A DNA stretch of 64,000 nucleotides. Origin: Pisaster brevispinus. Taxonomy: Eukaryota; Echinodermata; Asteroidea; Forcipulatida; Asteriidae. Numbering within the stretch: the first letter of the stretch is position 1; every line of letters begins with the position of its first letter. The stretch is taken from contig JAMKCF010000004.1 of NCBI GenBank assembly GCA_023634235.1, forward strand, positions 22,576,527-22,640,526. The letters run 5' to 3'. Positions 37,101 to 50,800 of the stretch are shown one piece after another. Under the pieces are notes generated by a model, which worked only from the letters and a program-made list of their open reading frames with translations, was not told the DNA's origin and did no database searches. Both the position numbers and the translations under genes were made by a program.

Positions 37101-40100
37101 TTCCCAACCTTACCTCAGAAATTATTCCGGACCTTTTTGTGCCGGCTTTTTCTAACTGGTGATGACGTAGGCATGTAATACAGTGGAGTTTTGGGCAGCC
37201 CTTCTTCCAGGAGGCTGGCCTCGCTTACAAAAACTTGATCTTAACGAAATTCACTGTAGAGAGATCCCTTAACGCGGGCTTTCCAGTGGTGTAAAACTTG
37301 TGAAGATCCAGTTCTATTCTGAGGCTGATTTGACCGTCCTTACTTTGTCTTTGTTTCTTTGACAGCTCTGTGTACAAAAATCTCATTGGGGATACTTTTG
37401 AGGAGCGTTCGGAGTAGCCCCACCTGCTGGTCATTTCCGGTATGAAGCTTGCCGCCCGGGTCGCTCACAGTTTGATTTTCGGATGCAGGGATATCCAAGG
37501 CAGACTCAGGTACAAATTTTGTCTCTCTAGCATTTCTAGTTCATGAGTTATTCCCAACCTTAGCTCAGAAATTATTCCGGACCTTTTTGTGCCGGCTTTT
37601 TCTCACTGGCGATGACGTAGGCATGTAATACAGTGGAGTTTCGGGCAGCCCTACTTCCAGGAGGCTGGCCTCGTGTACAAAACCCTGATCTTAACGAAAC
37701 TCACGGTAGAGAGAGCCCTTAAAACGGGCTTTCCAATGGTGTAAAACTTATGAAGATCCAGTATTTTTCTGAGGCTGATTTGACCGTCCTTACTTTGTCT
37801 TTGTTTCTTTGACAGCTCTGTGTACAAAAATCCCATTGGGGATGCTTTTGAGGAGCGTTCGGAGTAGCCCTACCTGCTGGTCATTTTCGGTATGAAGCTT
37901 GCCGTCCGGGTCGCTCAAAGTTTAATTTTCGGATGCAGGGATATCCAAGGCAGACTCAGGTACAAATTTTGTCTCTCTAGCATTTCTAGTTCATGAGTTA
38001 TTCCTAACCTTAGCTCAGAAATTTTTCCGAACCTTTTTGTGCCGGCTTTTTCTCACTGGCGATGACGTAGGAATGTAATACAGTGGAGTTTCGGGCAACC
38101 CTTCTTCCAGGAGGCTGGCCTCGCCTACAAAAAACTTGATCTTAACGAAATTCACGGTAGAGATAGCCCTCAAAACGGGCTTTCCAATGGTGTAAAACTT
38201 GTGAAGATCCAGTATTATTTTGAGGCTGATTTGACCGTCCTTACTTTGTCTTTGTTTCTTTGACAGCTCTGTGTACAAAAATCCCATTGGGGATGCTTTT
38301 GAGGAGCGTTCGGAGTAGCCCCACCTGCTGGTCATTTCCGGTATGAAACTTGCCGTCCGGGTCGCTCAAAGTTTGATTTTCGGATGCAGGGATATCCAAG
38401 GCAGACTCAGGTACAAATTTTGTCTCTCTAGCATTTCTAGTTCATGAGGTATTCCCAACCTTAGCTCAGAAATTATTCCGGACCTTTTTGTGCCGGCTTT
38501 TTCTCACTGGCGATGACGTAGGCATGTAATACAGTGGAGTTTCGGGCAGCCCTTCTTCCAGGAGGCTGGCCTCGTCTACAAAACCCTGATCTTAACGAAA
38601 CTCACGGTAGAGAGAGCCCTTAAAACGGGCTTTCCAATGGTGTAAAACTTGTGAAGATCCAGTATTTTTCTGAGGCTGATTTGACCGTCCTTACTTTGTC
38701 TTTGTTTCTTTGACAGCTCTGTGTACAAAAATCCCATTGGGGATGCTTTTGAGGAGCGTTCGGAGTAGCCCCACCTGCTGGTCATTTCCGGTATGAAGTT
38801 TGCCCTCCGGGTCGCTCAAAATTTGATTTTCGGATGCAGGGATATCCAAGGCAGACTCAGGTACAAATTTTGTTTCTCTAGCATTTCTAGTTTATGAGTT
38901 ATTCCCAACCTTACCTCAGAAATTATTCCGGACCTTTTTGTGCCGGCTTTTTCTAACTGGTGATGACGTAGGCATGTAATACAGTGGAGTTTCGGGCAGC
39001 CCTTCTTCCAGGAGGCTGGCCTCGCTTACAAAAACTTGATCTTAACGAAATTCACTGTAGAGAGATCCCTTAACGCGGGCTTTCCAGTGGTGTAAAACTT
39101 GTGAAGATCCAGTTCTATTCTGAGGCTGATTTGACCGTCCTTACTTTGTCTTTGTTTCTTTGACAGCTCTGTGTACAAAAATCTCATTGGGGATGCTTTT
39201 GAGGAGCGTTCGGAGTAGCCCCACCTGCTGGTCATTTCCGGTATGAAGCTTGCCGCCCGGGTCGCTCACAGTTTGATTTTCGGATGCAGGGATATCCAAG
39301 GCAGACTCAGGTACAAATTTTGTCTCTCTAGCATTTCTAGTTCATGAGTTATTCCCAACCTTAGCTCAGAAATTATTCCGGACCTTTTTGTGCCGGCTTT
39401 TTCTCACTGGCGATGACGTAGGCATGTAATACAGTGGAGTTTCGGGCAGCCCTACTTCCAGGAGGCTGGCCTCGTGTACAAAACCCTGATCTTAACGAAA
39501 CTCACGGTAGAGAGAGCCCTTAAAACGGGCTTTCCAATGGTGTAAAACTTGTGAAGATCCAGTATTTTTCTGAGGCTGATTTGACCGTCCTTACTTTGTC
39601 TTTGTTTCTTTGACAGCTCTGTGTACAAAAATCCCATTGGGGATGCTTTTGAGGAGCGTTCGGAGTAGCCCTACCTGCTGGTCATTTTCGGTATGAAGCT
39701 TGCCGTCCGGGTCGCTCAAAGTTTGATTTTCGGATGCAGGGATATCCAAGGCAGACTCAGGTACAAATTTTGTCTCTCTAGCATTTCTAGTTCATGAGTT
39801 ATTCCTAACCTTAGCTCAGAAATTTTTCCGAACCTTTTTGTGCCGGCTTTTTCTCACTGGCGATGACGTAGGAATGTAATACAGTGGAGTTTCGGGCAAC
39901 CCTTCTTCCAGGAGGCTGGCCTCGCCTACAAAAAACTTGATCTTAACGAAATTCACGGTAGAGATAGCCCTCAAAACGGGCTTTCCAATGGTGTAAAACT
40001 TGTGAAGATCCAGTATTATTTTGAGGCTGATTTGACCGTCCTTACTTTGTCTTTGTTTCTTTGACAGCTCTGTGTACAAAAATCCCATTGGGGATGCTTT

Positions 40101-43100
40101 TGAGGAGCGTTCGGAGTAGCCCCACCTGCTGGTCATTTCCGGTATGAAACTTGCCGTCCGGGTCGCTCAAAGTTTGATTTTCGGATGCAGGGATATCCAA
40201 GGCAGACTCAGGTACAAATTTTGTCTCTCTAGCATTTCTAGTTCATGAGGTATTCCCAACCTTAGCTCAGAAATTATTCCGGACCTTTTTGTGCCGGCTT
40301 TTTCTCACTGGCGATGACGTAGGCATGTAATACAGTGGAGTTTCGGGCAGCCCTTCTTCCAGGAGGCTGGCCTCGTCTACAAAACCCTGATCTTAACGAA
40401 ACTCACGGTAGAGAGAGCCCTTAAAACGGGCTTTCCAATGGTGTAAAACTTGTGAAGATCCAGTATTTTTCTGAGGCTGATTTGACCGTCCTTACTTTGT
40501 CTTTGTTTCTTTGACAGCTCTGTGTACAAAAATCCCATTGGGGATGCTTTTGAGGAGCGTTCGGAGTAGCCCCACCTGCTGGTCATTTCCGGTATGAAGT
40601 TTGCCCTCCGGGTCGCTCAAAATTTGATTTTCGGATGCAGGGATATCCAAGGCAGACTCAGGTACAAATTTTGTTTCTCTAGCATTTCTAGTTTATGAGT
40701 TATTCCCAACCTTACCTCAGAAATTATTCCGGACCTTTTTGTGCCGGCTTTTTCTAACTGGTGATGACGTAGGCATGTAATACAGTGGAGTTTCGGGCAG
40801 CCCTTCTTCCAGGAGGCTGGCCTCGCTTACAAAAACTTGATCTTAACGAAATTCACTGTAGAGAGATCCCTTAACGCGGGCTTTCCAGTGGTGTAAAACT
40901 TGTGAAGATCCAGTTCTATTCTGAGGCTGATTTGACCGTCCTTACTTTGTCTTTGTTTCTTTGACAGCTCTGTGTACAAAAATCTCATTGGGGATGCTTT
41001 TGAGGAGCGTTCGGAGTAGCCCCACCTGCTGGTCATTTCCGGTATGAAGCTTGCCGCCCGGGTCGCTCACAGTTTGATTTTCGGATGCAGGGATATCCAA
41101 GGCAGACTCAGGTACAAATTTTGTCTCTCTAGCATTTCTAGTTCATGAGTTATTCCTAACCTTAGCTCAGAAATTTTTCCGAACCTTTTTGTGCCGGCTT
41201 TTTCTCACTGGCGATGACGTAGGAATGTAATACAGTGGAGTTTCGGGCAACCCTTCTTCCAGGAGGCTGGCCTCGCCTACAAAAAACTTGATCTTAACGA
41301 AATTCACGGTAGAGATAGCCCTCAAAACGGGCTTTCCAATGGTGTAAAACTTGTGAAGATCCAGTATTATTTTGAGGCTGATTTGACCGTCCTTACTTTG
41401 TCTTTGTTTCTTTGACAGCTCTGTGTACAAAAATCCCATTGGGGATGCTTTTGAGGAGCGTTCGGAGTAGCCCCACCTGCTGGTCATTTCCGGTATGAAA
41501 CTTGCCGTCCGGGTCGCTCAAAGTTTGATTTTCGGATGCAGGGATATCCAAGGCAGACTCAGGTACAAATTTTGTCTCTCTAGCATTTCTAGTTCATGAG
41601 GTATTCCCAACCTTAGCTCAGAAATTATTCCGGACCTTTTTGTGCCGGCTTTTTCTCACTGGCGATGACGTAGGCATGTAATACAGTGGAGTTTCGGGCA
41701 GCCCTTCTTCCAGGAGGCTGGCCTCGTCTACAAAACCCTGATCTTAACGAAACTCACGGTAGAGAGAGCCCTTAAAACGGGCTTTCCAATGGTGTAAAAC
41801 TTGTGAAGATCCAGTATTTTTCTGAGGCTGATTTGACCGTCCTTACTTTGTCTTTGTTTCTTTGACAGCTCTGTGTACAAAAATCCCATTGGGGATGCTT
41901 TTGAGGAGCGTTCGGAGTAGCCCCACCTGCTGGTCATTTCCGGTATGAAGTTTGCCCTCCGGGTCGCTCAAAATTTGATTTTCGGATGCAGGGATATCCA
42001 AGGCAGACTCAGGTACAAATTTTGTTTCTCTAGCATTTCTAGTTTATGAGTTATTCCCAACCTTACCTCAGAAATTATTCCGGACCTTTTTGTGCCGGCT
42101 TTTTCTAACTGGTGATGACGTAGGCATGTAATACAGTGGAGTTTCGGGCAGCCCTTCTTCCAGGAGGCTGGCCTCGCTTACAAAAACTTGATCTTAACGA
42201 AATTCACTGTAGAGAGATCCCTTAACGCGGGCTTTCCAGTGGTGTAAAACTTGTGAAGATCCAGTTCTATTCTGAGGCTGATTTGACCGTCCTTACTTTG
42301 TCTTTGTTTCTTTGACAGCTCTGTGTACAAAAATCTCATTGGGGATGCTTTTGAGGAGCGTTCGGAGTAGCCCCACCTGCTGGTCATTTCCGGTATGAAG
42401 CTTGCCGCCCGGGTCGCTCACAGTTTTATTTTCGGATGCAGGGATATCCAAGGCAGACTCAGGTACAAATTTTGTCTCTCTAGCATTTCTAGTTCATGAG
42501 TTATTCCCAACCTTAGCTCAGAAATTATTCCGGACCTTTTTGTGCCGGCTTTTTCTCACTGGCGATGACGTAGGCATGTAATACAGTGGAGTTTCGGGCA
42601 GCCCTACTTCCAGGAGGCTGGCCTCGTGTACAAAACCCTGATCTTAACGAAACTCACGGTAGAGAGAGCCCTTAAAACGGGCTTTCCAATGGTGTAAAAC
42701 TTGTGAAGATCCAGTATTTTTCTGAGGCTGATTTGACCGTCCTTACTTTGTCTTTGTTTCTTTGACAGCTCTGTGTACAAAAATCCCATTGGGGATGCTT
42801 TTGAGGAGCGTTCGGAGTAGCCCTACCTGCTGGTCATTTTCGGTATGAAGCTTGCCGTCCGGGTCGCTCAAAGTTTGATTTTCGGATGCAGGGATATCCA
42901 AGGCAGACTCAGGTACAAATTTTGTCTCTCTAGCATTTCTAGTTCATGAGTTATTCCTAACCTTAGCTCAGAAATTTTTCCGAACCTTTTTGTGCCGGCT
43001 TTTTCTCACTGGCGATGACGTAGGAATGTAATACAGTGGAGTTTCGGGCAACCCTTCTTCCAGGAGGCTGGCCTCGCCTACAAAAAACTTGATCTTAACG

Positions 43101-44702
43101 AAATTCACGGTAGAGATAGCCCTCAAAACGGGCTTTCCAATGGTGTAAAACTTGTGAAGATCCAGTATTATTTTGAGGCTGATTTGACCGTCCTTACTTT
43201 GTCTTTGTTTCTTTGACAGCTCTGTGTACAAAAATCCCATTGGGGATGCTTTTGAGGAGCGTTCGGAGTAGCCCCACCTGCTGGTCATTTCCGGTATGAA
43301 ACTTGCCGTCCGGGTCGCTCAAAGTTTGATTTTCGGATGCAGGGATATCCAAGGCAGACTCAGGTACAAATTTTGTCTCTCTAGCATTTCTAGTTCATGA
43401 GGTATTCCCAACCTTAGCTCAGAAATTATTCCGGACCTTTTTGTGCCGGCTTTTTCTCACTGGCGATGACGTAGGCATGTAATACAGTGGAGTTTCGGGC
43501 AGCCCTTCTTCCAGGAGGCTGGCCTCGTCTACAAAACCCTGATCTTAACGAAACTCACGGTAGAGAGAGCCCTTAAAACGGGCTTTCCAATGGTGTAAAA
43601 CTTGTGAAGATCCAGTATTTTTCTGAGGCTGATTTGACCGTCCTTACTTTGTCTTTGTTTCTTTGACAGCTCTGTGTACAAAAATCCCATTGGGGATGCT
43701 TTTGAGGAGCGTTCGGAGTAGCCCCACCTGCTGGTCATTTCCGGTATGAAGTTTGCCCTCCGGGTCGCTCAAAATTTGATTTTCGGATGCAGGGATATCC
43801 AAGGCAGACTCAGGTACAAATTTTGTTTCTCTAGCATTTCTAGTTTATGAGTTATTCCCAACCTTACCTCAGAAATTATTCCGGACCTTTTTGTGCCGGC
43901 TTTTTCTAACTGGTGATGACGTAGGCATGTAATACAGTGGAGTTTCGGGCAGCCCTTCTTCCAGGAGGCTGGCCTCGCTTACAAAAACTTGATCTTAACG
44001 AAATTCACTGTAGAGAGATCCCTTAACGCGGGCTTTCCAGTGGTGTAAAACTTGTGAAGATCCAGTTCTATTCTGAGGCTGATTTGACCGTCCTTACTTT
44101 GTCTTTGTTTCTTTGACAGCTCTGTGTACAAAAATCTCATTGGGGATGCTTTTGAGGAGCGTTCGGAGTAGCCCCACCTGCTGGTCATTTCCGGTATGAA
44201 GCTTGCCGCCCGGGTCGCTCACAGTTTGATTTTCGGATGCAGGGATATCCAAGGCAGACTCAGGTACAAATTTTGTCTCTCTAGCATTTCTAGTTCATGA
44301 GTTATTCCCAACCTTAGCTCAGAAATTATTCCGGACCTTTTTGTGCCGGCTTTTTCTCACTGGCGATGACGTAGGCATGTAATACAGTGGAGTTTCGGGC
44401 AGCCCTACTTCCAGGAGGCTGGCCTCGTGTACAAAACCCTGATCTTAACGAAACTCACGGTAGAGAGAGCCCTTAAAACGGGCTTTCCAATGGTGTAAAA
44501 CTTGTGAAGATCCAGTATTTTTCTGAGGCTGATTTGACCGTCCTTACTTTGTCTTTGTTTCTTTGACAGCTCTGTGTACAAAAATCCCATTGGGGATGCT
44601 TTTGAGGAGCGTTCGGAGTAGCCCTACCTGCTGGTCATTTTCGGTATGAAGCTTGCCGTCCGGGTCGCTCAAAGTTTGATTTTCGGATGCAGGGATATCC
44701 AA
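31197..44702. repeat. X-Y-Z-W higher-order repeat domain (1,801-bp HOR, 4,502-bp super-unit)
   Basis: Four monomer types are recognisable. X has GAAGTTTGCCCTCCGGG and CAGTATTTTTCTG. Y has GAGAGATCCCTTAACG, CCAGTTCTATTCTG and CGCCCGGGTCGCTCACAG. Z has CTCGTGTACAAAACC and GGTCATTTTCGG. W has GGGCAACCC, an extra A (ACAAAAAACTT, so 451 bp) and TATTATTTTGAGG. The order read along the domain is XY, XYZW, XYZW, XY, XYZW, XYZW, XYW, XYZW, XYZ, then a W-like monomer in the next block. XYZW is 1,801 bp. The ten-monomer string XY-XYZW-XYZW begins at 31,197 and again at 35,699, exactly 4,502 bp later. Private changes such as GGGGATACTTTTGAGG (near 32,890 and 37,392) and AACTTATGAAG (33,246 and 37,748) recur at that offset. 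Confidence 0.9.
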
Positions 44703-47700
44703 GGCAGACTCAGGTACAAATTTTGTCTCTCTAGCATTTCTAGTTCATGAGTTATTCCTAACCTTAGCTCAGAAATTTTTCCGAACCTTTTTGTGCCGGC
44801 TTTTTCTCACTGGCGATGACGTAGGAATGTAATACAGTGGAGTTTCGGGCAACCCTTCTTCCAGGAGGCTGGCCTCGCCTACAAAACCCTGATCTTAACG
44901 AAATTCACGGTAGAGATAGCCCTCAAAACGGGCTTTCCAATGGTGTAAAACTTGTGAAGATCCAGTATTATTTTGAGGCTGATTTGACCGTCCTTACTTT
45001 GTCTTTGTTTCTTTGACAGCTCTGTGTACAAAAATCCCATTGGGGATGCTTTTGAGGAGCGTTCGGAGTAGCCCCAGCTGCTGGTCATTTCCGGTATGAA
45101 ACTTGCCGTCCGGGTCGCTCAAAGTTTGATTTTCGGATGCAGGGATATCCAAGGCAGACTCAGGTACAAATTTTGTCTCTCTAGCATTTCTAGTTCATGA
45201 GGTATTCCCAACCTTAGCTCAGAAATTTGTCCGGACCTTTTTGTGCCGGCTTTTTCTCACTGGTGATGACGTAGGCATGTAGTACAGTGGAGTTTTGGGC
45301 AGCCCTTCTTCCAGGAGGCTGGCCTCGCTTACAAAAAACTTGATCTTAACGAAATTCACTGTAGAGAGAGCCCTTAACGCGGGCTTTCCAATGGTGTAAG
45401 ATTTGTGAAGATCCAGTTCTATTCTGAGGCTGATTTGACCGTCCTTACTTTGTCTTTGTTTCTTTGACAGCTCTGTGTACAAAAATCCCATTGGGGATGC
45501 TTTTGAGGAGCGTTCGGAGTAGCCCCACCTGCTGGTCATTTCCAGGATGTAGCTTGCCGTCCGGGTCGCTCAAAGTTTGATTTCCGGATGCAGGGATATC
45601 CAAGGCAGACTCAGGTACAAATTTTGTCTCTCTAGCATTTCTAGTTCATGAGTCATTCCCAACCTTAGCTCAGAAATTTTTCCGGACCTTTTTGTGCCGG
45701 CTTTTTCTCACTGGCGATGACGTAGGAATGTAATACAGTGGAGTTTCGGGCAGCCCTACTTCCAGGAGGCTGGCCTCGCTTACAAAACCCTGATCTTAAC
45801 GAAATTCACGGTAGAGAGAGCCCTTAACGCGGGCTTTCCAGTGGTGTAAAACTTGTGAAGATACAGTATTATTCTGAGGCTGATTTGACCGTCCTTACTT
45901 TGTCTTTGTCTCTTTGACAGCTCTGTGTACAAAAATCTCATTGGGGATGCTTTTAAGGAGCGTTCGGAGTAGCCCCACCTGCTGGTCATTTCCGGTATGA
46001 AGCTTGCCGTCCGGGTCGCTAAAATTTTGATTTTCGGATGCAGGGATATCCAAGGCAGACTCAGGTACAAATGTTGTCTCTCTAGCATTTCTAGTTCATG
46101 AGTTATTCCCAACCTTAGCTCAGAAATTATTCCGGACCTTTTTGTGCCGGCTTTTTCTCACTGGCGATGACGTAGGCATGTAATACAGTGGAGTTTCGGG
46201 CAGCCCTTCTTCCAGGAGGCTGGCCTCGCTTACAAAAAACTTGATCTTAACGAAATTCACTGTAGAGAGAGCCCTTAACGCGGGCTTCCCAGTGGTGTAA
46301 AACTTGTGAAGATCCAGTATTTTTCTGAGGCTGATTTGACCGTCCTTACTTTGTCTTTGTTTCTTTGACAGCTCTGTGTACAAAAATCCCATTGGGGATG
46401 CTTTTGAGGAGCGTTCGGAGTAGCCCCAATTGCTGGTCATTTCCGGTATGAAGCTTGCCGTCCGGGTCGCTCAAAGTTTGATTTTCGGATGCAGGGATAT
46501 CCAAGGCAGACTCAGGTACAAATTTTGTCTCTCTAGCATTTCTAGTTCATGAGTCATTCCCAACCTTAGCTCAGAAATTTTTCCGGACCTTTTTGTGCCG
46601 GCTTTTTCTCACTGGCGATGACGTAGGAATGTAATACAGTGGAGTTTCGGGCAGCCCTTCTTCCAGGAGGCTGGCCTCGCTTACAAAACCCTGATCTTAA
46701 CGAAATTCACGGTAGAGAGAGCCCTTAACGCGGGCTTTCCAGTGGTGTAAAACTTGTGAAGATACAGTATTATTCTGAGGCTGATTTGACCGTCCTTACT
46801 TTGTCTTTGTCTCTTTGACAGCTCTGTGTACAAAAATCTCATTGGGGATGCTTTTAAGGAGCGTTCGGAGTAGCCCCACCTGCTGGTCATTTCCGGTATG
46901 AAGCTTGCCCTCCGGGTCGCTCAAAGTTTGATTTTCGGATGCAGGGATATCCAAGGCAGACTCAGGTACAAATTTTGTTTCTCTAGCATTTCTAGTTTAT
47001 GAGTTATTCCCAACCTTAGCTCAGAAATTTGTTCGGACCTTTTTGTGCCGGCTTTTTCTCACTGGTGATGACGTAGGCATGTAGTACAGTGGAGTTTTGG
47101 GCAGCCCTTCTTCCAGGAGGCTGGCCTCGCTTACAAAAAACTTGATCTTAACGAAATTCACTGTAGAGAGAGCCCTTAACGCGGGCTTTCCAGTGGTGTA
47201 AGATTTGTGAAGATCCAGTTCTATTCTGAGGCTGATTTGACCGTCCTTACTTTGTCTTTGTTTCTTTGACAGCTCTGTGTACAAAAATCCCATTGGGGAT
47301 GCTTTTGAGGAGCGTTCGGAGTAGCCCCACCTGCTGGTCATTTCCGGTATGAAGCTTGCCGTCCGGGTCGCTCAAAGTTTGATTTTCGGATACAGGGATA
47401 TCCAAGGCAGACTCAGGTACAAATTTTGTCTCTCTAGCATTTCTAGTTCATGAGTCATTCCCAACCTTAGCTCAGAAATTTTTCCGGACCTTTTTGTGCC
47501 GGCTTTTTCTCACTGGCGATGACGTAGGAATGTAATACAGTGGAGTTTCGGGCAGCCCTTCTTCCAGGAGGCTGGCCTCGCCTACAAAACCCTGATCTTA
47601 ACGAAATTTACGGTAGAGAGAGCCCTTAACGCGGGCTTTCCAGTGGTGTAAAACTTGTGAAGATACAGTATTATTCTGAGGCTGATTTGACCGTCCTTAC

Positions 47701-47855
47701 TTTGTCTTTGTCTCTTTGACAGCTCTGTGTACAAAAATCTCACTGGGGATGCTTTTAAGGAGCGTTCGGAGTAGCCCCACCTGCTGGTCATTTCCGGTAT
47801 GAAGCTTGCCGTCCGGGTCGCTAAAATTTTGATTTTCGGATGCAGGGATATCCAA
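44703..47855. repeat. Seven-monomer flanking block B, copy 2
   Basis: Second copy of the block at 28,046-31,196. It starts with a W-like monomer that has CCCCAGCTGCTGG. A private change CCAGGATGTAGC lies near 45,542. Beyond 47,855 the two copies continue into different neighbours. Confidence 0.85.
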
Positions 47856-50800
47856 GGCAGACTCAGGTACAAATGTTGTCTCTCTAGCATTTCTAGTTCA
47901 TGAGTTATTCCCAACCTTAGCTCAGAAATTATTCCGGACCTTTTTGTGCCGGCTTTTTCTCACTGGCGATGACGTAGGCATGTAATACAGTGGAGTTTCG
48001 GGCAGCCCTTCTTCCAGGAGGCTGGCCTCGTCTACAAAACCCTGATCTTAACGAAACTCACGGTAGAGAGAGCCCTTAAAACGGGCTTTCCAATGGTGTA
48101 AAACTTGTGAAGATCCAGTATTATTCTGAGGCTGATTTGACCGTCCTTACTTTGTCTTTGTTTCTTTGACAGCTCTGTGTACAAAAATCCCATTGGGGAT
48201 GCTTTTGAGGAGCGTTCGGAGTAGCCCTACCTGCTGGTCATTTTCGGTATGAAGCTTGCCGTCCGGGTCGCTCAAAGTTTGATTTTCGGATGCAGGGATA
48301 TCCAAGGCAGACTCAGGTACAAATTTTGTCTCTCTAGCATTTCTAGTTCATGAGTTATTCCTAACCTTAGCTCAGAAATTTTTCCGAACCTTTTTGTGCC
48401 GGCTTTTTCTCACTGGCGATGACGTAGGAATGTAATACAGTGGAGTTTCGGGCAACCCTTCTTCCAGGAGGCTGGCCTCGTCTACAAAACCCTGATCTTA
48501 ACGAAATTCACGGTAGAGATAGCCCTCAAAACGGGCTTTCCAATGGTGTAAAACTTGTGAAGATCCAGTATTATTCTGAGGCTGATTTTACCGTCCTTAC
48601 TTTGTCTTTGTTTCTTTGACAGCTCTGTGTACAAAAATCCCATTGGGGATGCTTTTGAGGAGCGTTCGGAGTAGCCCCAGCTGCTGGTCATTTCCGGTAT
48701 GAAACTTGCCGTCCGGGTCGCTCAAAGTTTGATTTTCGGATGCAGGGATATCCAAGGCAGACTCAGGTACAAATTTTGTCTCTCTAGCATATCTAGTTTA
48801 TGAGTTATTCCCAACCTTAGCTCAGAAATTTGTCCGGACCTTTTTGTGCCGGCTTTTTCTGACTGGTGATGACGTAGGCATGTAGTACAGTGGAGTTTTG
48901 GGCAGCCCTTCTTCCAGGAGGCTGGCCTCGCTTACAAAAAACTTGATCTTAACGAAATTCACTGTAGAGAGAGCCCTTAACGCGGGCTTTCCAGTGGTGT
49001 AAGATTTGTGAAGATCCAGTTCTATTCTGAGGCTGATTTGACCGTCCTTACTTTGTCTTTGTTTCTTTGACAGCTCTGTGTACAAAAATCCCATTGGGGA
49101 TGCTTTTGAGGAGCGTTCGGAGTAGCCCCACCTGCTGGTCATTTCCGGTATGAAGCTTGCCGTCCGGGTCGCTCAAAGTTTGATTTTCGGATGCAGGGAT
49201 ATCCAAGGCAGACTCAGGTACAAATTTTGTCTCTCTAGCATTTCTAGTTCATGAGTCATTCCCAACCTTAGCTCAGAAATTTTTCCGGACCTTTTTGTGC
49301 CGGCTTTTTCTCACTGGCGATGACGTAGGAATGTAATACAGTGGAGTTTCGGGCAGCCCTTCTTCCAGGAGGCTGGCCTCGCCTACAAAACCCTGATCTT
49401 AACGAAATTCACGGTAGAGAGAGCCCTTAACGCGGGCTTTCCAGTGGTGTAAAACTTGTGAAGATACAGTATTATTCTGAGGCTGATTTGACCGTCCTTA
49501 CTTTGTCTTTGTCTCTTTGACAGCTCTGTGTACAAAAATCTCACTGGGGATGCTTTTAAGGAGCGTTCGGAGTAGCCCCACCTGCTGGTCATTTCCGGTA
49601 TGAAGCTTGCCGTCCGGGTCGCTAAAATTTTGATTTTCGGATGCAGGGATATCCAAGGCAGACTCAGGTACAAATGTTGTCTCTCTAGCATTTCTAGTTC
49701 ATGAGTTATTCCCAACCTTACCTCAGAAATTATTCCGGACCTTTTTGTACCGGCTTTTTCTCACTGGCGATGACGTAGGCATGTAATACAGTGGAGTTTC
49801 GGGCAGCCCTACTTCCAGGAGGCTGGCCTCGCTTACAAAACCCTGATCTTAACGAAACTCACGGTAGAGAGAGCCCTTAAAACGGGCTTTCCAATGGTGT
49901 AAAACTTGTGAAGATCCAGTATTTTTCTGAGGCTGATTTGACCGTACTTACTTTGTCTTTGTTTCTTTGACAGCTCTGTGTACAAAAATCCCATTGGGGA
50001 TGCTTTTGAGGAGCGTTCGGAGTAGCCCCACCTGCTGGTCATTTCCGGTATGAAGTTTGCCCTCCGGGTCGCTCAAAATTTGATTTTCGGATGCAGGGAT
50101 ATCCAAGGCAGACTCAGGTACAAATTTTGTTTCTCTAGCATTTCTAGTTCATGAGTTATTCCCAACCTTAGCTCAGAAATTTGTCCGGACCTTTTTGTGC
50201 CGGCTTTTTCTCACTGGTGATGACGTAGGCATGTAGTACAGTGGAGTTTTGGGCAGCCCTTCTTCCAGGAGGCTGGCCTCGCTTACAAAAAACTTGATCT
50301 TAACGAAATTCACTGTAGAGAGAGCCCTTAACGCGGGCTTTCCAGTGGTGTAAGATTTGTGAAGATCCAGTTCTATTCTGAGGCTGATTTGACCGTCCTT
50401 ACTTTGTCTTTGTTTCTTTGACAGCTCTGTGTACAAAAATCCCATTGGGGATGCTTTTGAGGAGCGTTCGGAGTAGCCCCACCTGCTGGTCATTTCCGGT
50501 ATGAAGCTTGCCGTCCGGGTCGCTCAAAGTTTGATTTTCGGATGCAGGGATATCCAAGGCAGACTCAGGTACAAATTTTGTCTCTCTAGCATTTCTAGTT
50601 CATGAGTCATTCCCAACCTTAGCTCAGAAATTTTTCCGGACCTTTTTGTGCCGGCTTTTTCTCACTGGCGATGACGTAGGAATGTAATACAGTGGAGTTT
50701 CGGGCAGCTCTTCTTCCAGGAGGCTGGCCTCGCCTACAAAACCCTGATCTTAACGAAATTCACGGTAGAGAGAGCCCTTAACGCGGGCTTTCCAGTGGTG

